From positions 6,167,001-6,231,000 of the forward strand of contig WPIO01000018.1 in the NCBI GenBank assembly GCA_009760855.2: a DNA stretch of 64,000 nucleotides, given 5' to 3'. Below, one piece after another: positions 47,600 through 57,827 of this stretch. Source of the stretch: Cristatella mucedo. Its lineage: Eukaryota > Bryozoa > Phylactolaemata > Cristatellidae. Position 1 is the first letter of the stretch. Every line of letters begins with the position of its first letter. The notes under the pieces were generated by a model, which made no database searches, was not told the DNA's origin, and worked only from the letters and a program-made list of their open reading frames with translations. Made by a program: the position numbers and the translations under genes.

Positions 47600-50065
47600 T
47601 CGGAGATGACGATTCTCCGGTCATGAGTGTGTGCCCACATTCTCCTCTAAAATAACCTGTGAATCGTGAAACCTCAAGACCCTCGACATCGATGCTGTCC
47701 GTGCGAGCACATCTGCTTCACCTTTGCTGCTCAGTCCTCCCTCCGATCTGTCATCACTGGCAGATTGCTACAACACGACACTAGCTGACACGCTCGACGT
47801 GTTTGCACCTTTGACAAAGCGCACTGTGCGGCCCCGCCCAGACGGCCTATGGTTTACCACAGACATTAAACTAGCCAAGTCTACTAAACGAAAGCTTGAA
47901 AAGGCATACAAAAGATCCGGACTAACTGTCCATCGACAGGCATATGAAGACTACTGTAGGTCGTACCAATCGATCCTAGCAAAGGCTAAGTCTAGCTTCT
48001 ATAGAAACATTGTTGAATCACAGATGCACAATCCAAAAATGCTGATGTCGACAATAAACCATCTCCTCAACCGTTCCCAGATTAGCTCCTTACCTGATGA
48101 TCCTAATGATGATCTAGCCGATCGCTTCTCTCGATTCTTTGTGCAGAAGGTAGACAAAATCAGGGAATCCATCCTTGCGATGACAACCTTCCCACTAGAA
48201 TGCTGTTCCTCGGTTCCTGGCTGCGCCTCAATGTCTGCATTTAAACAGGTCACTAGTGATCTAGTCCTAAAGCTCGTATCTCAATCAAAGAAGACAACAA
48301 GTTCACTGGACCCTATTCCCACTGTCCTGCTCCTACGTTGCATTGATCTGCTGCTGCCATGCATAACCAACATCATTAATGTCATTAGCCTCAGGTCATG
48401 TCCCAGCACCTTTCAAAAAAGCTGTAGTCAGGCCACTTCTCAAGAAAGCTACACTAGACCAAGAGAACTTAAGCAACTACCGCCCAGTCTCCCTTCTACC
48501 ATTCCTATCAAAGACACTGGAACGGGTCGTGGCAGACCAGCTGAACTCGTATATCGAAACCTCACACCTTGCTAGTAAGTTCCAGTCTGGCTTTGGAGCT
48601 AATCACTCCACAGAGTCAGCATTGCTTCGGGTATACAACGACCTACTTAGGAATGCAGACATGGGTAGAGTGTCTCTTCTTGTTTTGCTCGATCTTTCGG
48701 CAGCTTTTGATACCATCGATCACAAAGTACTTCTAGAGCGCCTCTCATCTCGCCTGGGCATCACTGGCACTGCTCTGCAGTGGTTCAGGTCCTATCTCAG
48801 TGGGAGACTCCAGAGTGTTGACGTGAATGGACAAAGATCATCTGAAGTACCTCTAAAATATAGAGTACCTCAGGGCTCTGTGCTAGGTCCGGTCCTTTTC
48901 ACCGTTTATACTCTCCCTCTCGCTGATGTGATTGCCAAGCACAATCTAGGCTTTCACTTCTATGCGGATGACACTCAGTTGTACCTTTGCTTTGATCCCT
49001 CCCACCCTTCGAGCACCTCAAATTCTCTCAACTCACTTGCTGCATGCATTGATGACATCCGATCATGGATGGCAGCAAATTTTCTAAAACTAAACGATGA
49101 TAAAACTAACTTACTAGTTATGGGCAAACCTAGTGTTATTCAGAAATTGGAAAGGCTAACTTTCAAAATTAGCTCTGCCAGCATATCTCCAGTTGCATCA
49201 GCTCGAAATCTAGGTGTCATATTCCAAAGCGACCTCTCGTTAGACGACCACATCAGCTCCACAGTCAAATCTGCCTACTTTCAGCTACATAACTTTGCTA
49301 AATTCGGGCTTGTTTAGATAAGGATACCACGTCTAAGTTGGTCCATGCATTCGTGACATCTCGTCTCGACTTCTGCAACTCACTGCTTACTGGCCTACCA
49401 GCATGTGCGATCAGGCGATTGCAGCTGGTGCAAAACTCGCAGCTAGGCTTGTCTGTCGTGAGCGTCGCAGTTGCCACATTACTCCACTTCTCGCCGACCT
49501 GCACTGGTTACCAGTCAAGCAACGGATTGACTTCAAGGTTTTGTCGCTCACTTTTAGGTCTCTTCATTCTATGGCTCCAGCCTATATTTCAGATATACTA
49601 CCCCATCAGGCTAAGCATCGTACCACTCGCTTTTCGGAATCCAACAGTCTAGAAATACCTCGTACAAACCTTAAATCCTTTGGAGACCGTGCATTTAGCT
49701 CGTATGCTCCCACAGCCTGGAACTCCCTCCCGACCTGCATCAGAACATCCCCTGACCTGACCACATTTAAAAGAAACTTAAAAACATACCTATTTAGGAC
49801 AGCATTTAGTGGGTCCTTGTGATTCGTCCTCGATGTGCTTATGCGTGCTGACACTGTTCATGCTGCCACTAACCACATTTGCATGCTGACCCAGTGCATG
49901 TAACCCCTAATCATGTTATTCATTTTGTTTGTTTTTCAAGCATGATTTTACTTACTATTCTATTGCGTATCACTTTGCAGCAAATGTAAAGCGCCTAGAG
50001 ACAGATTAAGTTCTCTGAGGGCGCTTTATCAAGTGCAATATTATTATTATTATTATTATCTAACT
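47600..50065 (+). mobile_element. LINE family A copy, linker to 3' end, frameshifted
   Basis: Begins in the last part of the endonuclease/linker (GTGTGCCCACATTC, CACCTGTGAATC-like, NLKTLDIDAV). It then has the linker (CYNTTLADTLDVFAPLTKRTVRPRPDGLWFTTDI, SSFYRNIVESQMHNPKML), the RT and the 3' UTR with hairpin, ending in ATTATTATTATTATTATT. Frame breaks lie near 48380, 49300 and 49438. In motif B the usual YGVPQGS is YRVPQGS. The 5' edge is approximate. Confidence 0.92.
47724..49822 (+). pseudogene. LINE A ORF2 reverse transcriptase, three frame breaks
   Basis: Piece 1 (from 47724): linker and RT start up to [14 protein letters not shown]. Piece 2 (48379-49317): [88 protein letters not shown] (motif A), [17 protein letters not shown] (motif B), [14 protein letters not shown] (YADD intact), [16 protein letters not shown]. 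Piece 3: RLDFCNSLLTGLPACAIRRLQLVQNS up to a 2-bp loss at about 49438. Piece 4 (to 49822): ARLVCRERRSCHITPLLADLHWLPVKQRID to FRTAFSGSL. The domain order is that of L2-like ORF2. Confidence 0.92.
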
Positions 50066-50299
50066 TCCGGTCAGACTCGCCTCCCCCGCCTCTGTCTTGG
50101 TCTGCCGCGTCTGGCGTCCCGAACTCAAATTCGCTTCGACCAAACTGCATGCTTTTTTCCAAATGCCAAACGTCTATCTTATTGGCCATGCCTCGTGAGA
50201 GTGCTCTCTTTGTAATTATTGTTGCTGCTGCGAATCGCCGACGCGTGATACTTGTTTGCATGGCGTTGTCCCATTTCGCTTCCGTTCGCTTAGCTGACG

Positions 50300-50935
50300 C
50301 CGGGCTGGACGAGGGGTGCGTGCATGCTGCGTCCCTGAGCCGCCAACGGTCGCTCCCTGCTTGCCGCCCTTTTCCCCTTTTACGCTCTCCGCTCACCGTC
50401 CGATAGATCTTCTATTCGCAGAGTTTAGCCAACGCAAGCGCCTCTGCAGGACGTTCTCCCAGCTCGCTCGCCGCCGCCGCCGTCGGCGCAGCGGCCATTG
50501 TTTCGCTTCGGCTTCGTCACGACGAAACTGACGCACGGCACCGGATACTGGTGCTGCCCCATCCTGGCGCAGCGTCTCTGCACTGCCCCGCCTCCAACGG
50601 CGAAAACTTCCACGTAAATTGCAGAGCGCGAGAAATCGATGGCAGCCCGATTGCAGCGATATTTTCTCTAGCAGTGCAGCAGCTGCGGCACAACGGTAGG
50701 CGACCTGCAATTCCATCCGTTCTCGGAAAATCGATATCGTGCCTCGGACAAGGGCGCAGCACGCCCAGGCCCGCCAATTCTTTCCTTTAAGGTTTGGCCC
50801 GCAAAGTAGGGCGCTCGCTTGTGACGACCGAAGCCGTGGGCTCCAGCCTTGCCGAGCAGCACATCTGAAGCGCCTGGATGGAGATTAAGTTCTCTCATAG
50901 CAAATTATATTTTCCCGGCGCTCGGCGGTCGCACG
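50300..50935. other. CpG-rich stretch with SINE-1 remnant
   Basis: GC-rich DNA with overlapping ORFs on both strands and no recognised product. At about 50808-50905 lies a partial SINE-1: CGAAGCCGTGGGCTCCAGCC over the B box, then CTGAAGCGCCTGGATGGAGATTAAGTTCTCTCATAG. Confidence 0.55.
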
Positions 50936-50936
50936 C

Positions 50937-51429
<493 letters not shown>

Positions 51430-51430
<1 letters not shown>

Positions 51431-51676
51431 CACAGACAGAGACAGGACAGAGACACAGACAGAGACAGGACAGAGACAGGACAGAGACAGGACAGAGACA
51501 GGACAGAGACAGGACAGAGACAGGACAGAGACAGGACAGAGACAGGACAGAGACAGGACAGAGACAGGACAGAGACAGGACAGAGACAGGACAGAGACAG
51601 GACAGAGACAGGACAGAGACAGGACAGAGACAGGACAGAGACAGGACAGAGACAGGACAGAGACAGGACAGACAGG
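51430..51676. repeat. 11-bp minisatellite (GACAGGACAGA)
   Basis: Near-perfect head-to-tail copies of an 11-bp unit, about 20 in number. It gives a repeated CPVSVLSLSCL pattern on the minus strand that is a by-product of the repeat. Confidence 0.95.
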
Positions 51677-51859
51677 TGTCACTGTGACTGTGGCGGCGGC
51701 TGCGGTGCTACTAGGGGACGCTTGAATGGCACAAGCTAGAGCAAGGCGCCAGATAGTATTCGTCTGCTGGGTGCTGCTGCGCCAGCATACGTGAACCGGT
51801 ATGCCCTGCGATGCACTGGCGACCCTCGCTTCTATCTCTCTCCTTCACTTAAACGTTCC

Positions 51860-53990
51860 TTTTAATTTACAAAAAAACTATTAAAGATGCGCCAGGATAA
51901 GCATAGGATAGAACGTCGTTTCAAGAAACCGGGGTCTGATGCAGATCTAGTCAATTTCAAAGACTTCCCTTGAGCTTACACCCTGAAGCTTAAAAAAGCC
52001 AGGGCTTCTTTATTCACTCGAAAGCTGAATTCCTGCCAGTCGGATATTAAACAGATTTATAAGACAGTAAACCATTTAGTGGCCAATGCTGAGAGGTCTG
52101 ACTCCCCAGAAATTAAGGGCTCAGCCGAAAGGTTTGCAGCCTTCTTTACTGAAAGAATTGCGCACATTTGTGCCTCCACAAAGCCCTCTCAGACTAAAGC
52201 AATTGCGGAATCACAACCTGCGACCTTCCTTTAAAGGTTTTCCGAGGTTTCTGCATGCGATGTGGTTACCTTACTAAGGTCTAGCAAAAGAGCTCGTCTC
52301 CTGAAGATCCTATACCAGCATCTCTGTGAACTTCACTGGCAGACCAACTTAGCCATGTTATAAGCGAGATTTTTAATGCTTCTTTGGAAAAAGGGGTCGT
52401 CCCCAAGTCCTTCAAATCAGCAATCTTTAGACCCATACTTACAAAGCTTGGATTAGACACAGAGATCCTTGCAAACTCTCGCCCAGTTTCCCTTCTTCCT
52501 GTTTTGTCAATGATTACTGAAAACATTGTTGCTAAGCAGCTGGTTGAACATATTGAAAAGAATAAAATGTCAGATACATTTTAATCAGGGCTCAAGAGGC
52601 AGCACTCAACTAAAACTGCTCTCCTCCGTGTTAACAGTGAAATTCTACGTGGCAACGACGACGGGAATGTCACTGCCCTAGCTCTGCTAGATCTGTCTGC
52701 TGCCTTCGACACCATTGATCACGATGTTCTACGCAAACGATTGAGAACAAAGATCGGTCTGGCAGACGAGGCACTGGCGTGGTTTACATCGTACTTGTCT
52801 GATTGTGTTTAATCTGTGTCGTGTGGGGGTCATTTCTCACACACGAGACAGGTCACCTGTGGAGTCCCTCAAGGGTCCGTTCTCGGTCCCTTGCTTTTCT
52901 TCATTTATACTCAACCTCTGGGAAAAGTGATTAAGGCCCATGGAATGGGATGTCACTTTTATGCTCACGATACTCAGCTGTATTTGTCATTCAAACCGTC
53001 GGAATCTGCTGCAGTAACTGAGAAACTGAATGCTTGCCTTGCAAACATTCGATCCTGGATGTCGGAAAACTTCTGAAAACTAAATGACGATAAAACCAAA
53101 CTGCTGCTCATAGGAAACCCTAAGCGTGTGGCTAAATTAAAAGGCTTTGCCCCTCTAATAGGTAATGCTGTAGTGCGACCATCACCACGTGCTGGAAATT
53201 TAGGTGTCGTTTTCGACAGTTGCTTCAATTAAAAAGCTTTATTCAGAAGACTGCTTCTATAGCTCGCCATCACGTCCGATCCCTATCCAAGATAAGGAGC
53301 TGTCTTCCACGGTGGCTTGCAAAACATTTAACTAGCTCCTTAGTTTAGTCTCGGCTTGATTATTGTAATTCCCTTTTGGCTGGGCTAAAAAAAAAAAAAA
53401 GCAACTAAGGCCACTGCAGCTGACTATGAATACTGCTTCAAGGCTAGTCTTCAAGTCCCAGAGGTTTGAGCACGCGTATCCTTTGCTAAAAGAGCTAGGA
53501 TGGATGCCAGTTGAGCAACGGAGACAGAGCAAAGTTCTTACGCTGACCCACAAAGCCCGCCACGGCTTGGCTCCTTCATACCTAGCTGAACTGCTGCACC
53601 AGTTTCAGCCTCTTCGCGCTCTCAGGTCCTGTGTAGACAATAGATTAGCTGTTCCTCTCCTCCGCTTAAAGACCGTTGGCGACAGAAGCTTTAGCTCTGC
53701 AGGTCCTAGACTGTGGAACTCGCTTCCACAATTCTTACGTAACGACAACTACTCTCCTACTGCCGACTATGGCTCATCTTTTTCAGCTGTCCTGAGCTGC
53801 TACTTCCATGCTACTCACTACCTCAACTGCTCTCCTGACTCTGCTATGCTTCCCACTTTCCCTTTGTTGAGTGAGACGAAGTCTGCTGGCCACCGAATGC
53901 GTACCGAAAGCCGCTTAGGCTGTGAGTGCGCTATACATAACTCTCCTGCTTAACACCCACATAGTCTTTATGGCTTTATGCTGCAAGATA
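51860..53990 (+). mobile_element. LINE family B copy, linker to 3' end, heavily mutated
   Basis: Starts near the frameshift point of the copy at 14060 (AATTTACAAAAAAACTATTAAAGATGCGCC). It runs through the linker, the RT start (VVPKSFKSAIFRPILTKLGLDTEILANSRPVSLLP), [17 protein letters not shown] (motif A), [23 protein letters not shown] (motif B), CHFYAHDTQLYLSFKP (YADD changed to YAHD) and NLGVVFDS. The C-terminal ORF is 53426-53953. There are many stops, including TAA at about 52583 and 52810 and TGA after ENF (about 53075). It supplies the ~250 bp missing from the 14060 copy. Confidence 0.9.
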
Positions 53991-54020
53991 AAGTACTAAG
54001 CCGAGAAGGCTTCTCGCATG

Positions 54021-54612
54021 ATAATAATAATATTATTAATAATAATGCACTTGATAAAGCACTCTCAAGAGAACTCAATCTCTATCTAGGTGCTTTACAT
54101 TTGCTGCAAAGGGAAATGCAATTGAATGATGAGTAATATCATGCTTGATAAACAAACAAAATGATTAACATGGTTAGGGGTGACATGCACAGGGTTAGCA
54201 TGCAAATGTGGTTAGTGGCAGCATGCACAGTGTCAGCACGCATAAGCACATCAAGGACGAATCACAGGGACCCACTAAATGCTGTTCTAAATAGGTGAGT
54301 TTTTAAGTTCTTTTTAAATGTGGTCAGGTCAGGGGATATTCTGACGCAAGTCGGGAGGGAGTTCCAGGCTTTGGGAGCATACGAACTAAATGCACGGTCT
54401 CCAAAGGATTTGAGGTTTGTACGAGGTATTTGTAGACTGTTGGATTCCGAAAAGCGGGTGGTACGATGCTTGGCCTGATGGGGGAGTATATCTGAGATAT
54501 AGGCTGGATTTAAAGAATGAAGTGACCTAAAAGTGAGCGACAAAAATGTGAAGTCAATCCGTTGCTTCACTGTTAGCCAGTGCAGGTCGGCGACAAGTGG
54601 AGTAATGTGATT
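54021..54612 (-). mobile_element. LINE A 3'-end fragment (antisense)
   Basis: ATAATAATATTATTAATAATAATGC, then the hairpin and 3' UTR. The open minus-strand stretch 54654-54262 reads PLVADLHWLTVKQRID through [27 protein letters not shown] to FRTAFSGSL. Homology stops near 54612. Hairpin arms here are AAAGCAC and GTGCTTT, a paired change from AAAGCGC/GCGCTTT. Confidence 0.9.
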
Positions 54613-55049
54613 TAAAAAAAATGTGGAGATAATCGAGACCACGAAATCGGTCAAGACAGTTCGCTGCTCTTATCGAGCCAAGTGCCAGACGCGTAGGCAT
54701 CATGTAAACCAAGCGAACATCTGCATTCGAGCAGGCCGAGAACTTGCAATAGCGGGCCTGATCGGATTTGAGACGGCGATCACACGTGCGAAAAGCGGCA
54801 CGCTGCCTATACGAAGGGCAAACCTTCGAGCATACTCTCGGCATCGCTGAGTTTTTCATCGGAAACGGTCGAACCTTGATCTTTCTCGGGCGTCCACTAG
54901 CAGGTAGCTGAAGGGGCGTGCCCGGCTTCCTGCTACGAGCCGACCTAAGAAACGTGAACCAAGAAATGTGAGCCTCTTATTTTCTATTAGTTTGGCCAGG
55001 TGTCCGCCGGAACAGACGGCAGTCTGTTCATCTATCTTCTTCCCATCTG

Positions 55050-55455
<406 letters not shown>

Positions 55456-55972
55456 ACTGATTATTTCAGCGAGCTCTCATTCTTAACTTTATGCCGCATG
55501 GCACATTTTGTTCAGCCGAGCCGGTCTATCTAGCTGGCGTGGCCGCCAGGGCTCGGTACTCGAAGTAGGTCACTGCTACTGCAAGATAGCGGGTCCCTAG
55601 CCGCCGTTACGCCATCCGGCGTAGATTAGACCTCGCGCCATCTTGCGGAATGCCGAGCCACTGATAAAACCCGGCAAAGAGGTTGACCGGAAGCTTTTCT
55701 AGCTTGGCTCCCCTGCTTCGTCGGCTCGTCGTGCCCGCTCGAGGTGACGCCGTCGACGCAACGCAGCGATTTCAAGATCGCTCGAGTTCGGCGCGTAGGA
55801 GTCCGCGCTCCCGCCACGGTCAGAGGTCAAGCGTACTTGGAGCTCTCGCGTAGGCCAGCTGCAGGCGCCTCGCTCCCTCCCATGGGTCGCCCGCCGTCTT
55901 GGCAAGTCAGCGGGCGTCCGAGAGTGCACGAGAGGGCTAGCTCGAGCAGACGCCCGCAAGGGATCGGCGCAA

Positions 55973-56021
55973 CGCTCGGCTCGAGCTGTCGGCAAGGAGC
56001 GCCGACAGCTCGAGCCGAGCG
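55973..56021. repeat. Perfect inverted repeat, 21-bp arms, 7-nt loop
   Basis: The left arm 55973-55993 begins CGCTCGGCTCGAGC and ends TGTCGGC. The loop is AAGGAGC (55994-56000). The right arm 56001-56021 is the exact reverse complement. It lies in GC-rich DNA (55.6-56.1 kb) with no supported gene. Confidence 0.95.
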
Positions 56022-56109
56022 GCGATCAACAACGCAATCGTCATCCCCGGTGAGGGGCAGGCCGCAGCAGGTCTCTCACTCGCTCTCCACCGCCTCCCTC
56101 GACGCTGGA

Positions 56110-57330
56110 CATCACGTGAGCAGCAGCGGCAGCAGATATTCTCGCTAGGGTAGCACATATGTCAAGGATCTTGAGATTTCGAGATTCACAGGTGATTTTA
56201 GATGTGGAGGAAGAGGTGGGCACACATTGTAGACTGAATGAGATCTGTATGAGGTCAGATAAGCAGGATTTGATAATAATTGGTGATGACAAGTGAAGTT
56301 GCATGAGAAAAATTGGTCGAGTGTGTGACCCTGAATATGAGTAGGGCCATGTACGTGAGCCACAGGAAACAACCCACAGAGTCAGTGCACACAATTAAGT
56401 GCTGAAGGCGTCAGTTAAGTTGTCCAAATAAATGTTAAAATCACCTATTACGATGAAGGATCGATTTCTTGCACTCAAAATCAAAATGAATCGGAAAAAT
56501 CTGAGATAAAGGAGGAATAGGTACCTGGTGATAATAATAATGATAATAATGCACTTGATGAAGCGCCCTCAGAGAACTCAATCTCTTTTTAGGCGCTTTA
56601 CATTTGCTGCAGAGGGAAATGCAATTGAATGGGGAGTAATATCATGCTTGATAAACAAACAAAATGAAAATGGTGAGCGATAGATGGTGAGCGATAGATT
56701 ACTACCACCGTCAGTAGCTTACTGTCGGGTGAAAATCTAGGCAATAGATTCGAAAGACTGCTTCGAGGGTACAACAAACGACTTGAAGTCGAATTTCAAG
56801 CGTGCTATAATAGCAACTCCACATCTAGTTTTGATTGGTCAAAGGGTGTAAAAAGAGGAGAAACCAGCCTGGGTAGCGTCTTGAATTGTCGGTCAGTTTA
56901 CCAATTTTAGCCAAGTTTCAGTCAAGCCGAGTAGGTCAAGACCTTTCAGAAATAAGGTCGCTTATTACTTGGGGTTTATCGAACTTTGAGCGAGGATTCC
57001 GAAGACAAGCGTTAAGTTCGGCCTCTGGAGTTGTAATACGCCTCATGACCACTACGTTAGAGAGATTTACAGTGACGCTTGTGGGAGAGCGTGCTGAGCG
57101 GCTCGAGACGAGAGAGTAGGAATACCAAGCGAGCTGGTACTCAGGGTACGCGGGTCTGAGCTGCCGGCTCCGGCCGCCGCGACGGCTCCAGGCTGCTTTT
57201 CTTTTGTTAATGCAAAGTTCACGAATCTTAGCAACAGCAGTACCATCTAGGAATGCATTTGATCTACGATGACGAAGCGATAGCAGCTGCTGACGATCAT
57301 AGCTAACATACAGGTTACCAGCCACCGCCG
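56110..57330 (-). pseudogene. LINE A-type ORF2 5' half (N-terminal segment and endonuclease), antisense
   Basis: Read on the minus strand from about 57325: SYDRQQLLSLRHRRSNAFLDGTAV..IRELCINKRKAAWSRRGGR, the N-terminal basic segment typical of L2-like ORF2. Then KPQVISDLISERS-stop-DLLGLTETWLK (catalytic Glu motif), VVVIYRSPS (the YRPP motif), RFFRFILILSARNRSFIVIGDFNIYLD (GDFN intact), HIQGHTLDQFF, and after a shift SKITCESRNLKILDI, which matches the start of the copy at 47600. Stops and shifts interrupt it, and a LINE A tail is inserted at 56525-56672. The RT half is absent here. Confidence 0.78.
56525..56672 (-). mobile_element. LINE A tail nested in the antisense endonuclease fragment
   Basis: GATAATAATAATGATAATAATGC, ACTTGATGAAGCGCCCTCAG, AGGCGCTTTACATTTGCTGC, AATGCAATTGAATGG and CATGCTTGATAAACAAAC. 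It separates the YRPP-like and GDFN motifs of the older element. Confidence 0.88.
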
Positions 57331-57573
57331 GCGTATCTAACGCAGCCGGCGGCGACCCAGCAGCCCGAAGCGATAAGCGTTTAGATGTCCATAGGCACGT
57401 AATTTCTTAGTGCTATGGTCAAGAAACAAAACAAATTAGCTTTAAACAGACAGGTCTTAGCTCTATCCGTTTTCCTATACAATGTTCCAAGAACTACGAT
57501 TTTCGGAAGAATTCTGAAACGGACAGGAAACGTATGTAGCGCTCGGTGTGCAGAGGCAAGTACCCAGTAGGTT

Positions 57574-57740
57574 GGTGAGCCGTGATGGCACACTAGGTAA
57601 GGCGGTTGCTTTCACGACCTCGGTCCCGAGGTCGTGGGTTCGATTCCTGTATTGGGCGATTCTTTATCGCCACTGCAAGCGGTGGTGATAGCCGTAAAGG
57701 CTCTTCTGTCGCTATGCAAAAAGAGGCTGTTTAATCAGCT
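57574..57740 (+). mobile_element. SINE-2 copy (sense), best preserved
   Basis: GTGAGCCGTGATGGCACACTAGG (A box), GTCGTGGGTTCGATTCC (B box), CGCCACTGCAAGCGGTGGTG, AAGGCTCTTCTGTCGCTATG, and GGCTGTTTAATCAGCT. A short poly-T run follows (about 57744-57755). Confidence 0.9.
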
Positions 57741-57755
57741 AGGATTTTTTTTTTT

Positions 57756-57827
57756 AGGTCACTGCTGCTGCAAGACAGCGCTTCCCAAGCTGCTACACAG
57801 TCCGTACAGCAAGTACCCAGTAGGTTG
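57756..57827. repeat. Duplicated flanks of SINE-2 and LINE A
   Basis: 57756-57805 (AGGTCACTGCTGCTGCAAGA...) recurs at 59991-60040 with one mismatch, just beyond the LINE A 3' end. 57809-57827 (GCAAGTACCCAGTAGGTTG) is identical to 57556-57574, just before the SINE. A weaker relative of the 50-bp piece is at about 55567-55602. Confidence 0.95.

Noticed and set aside
57574-57660. Functional tRNA gene from the A and B boxes
   Set aside because: No cloverleaf can be completed, and the same head is followed by a shared SINE body in several copies, so it is a tRNA-derived SINE.
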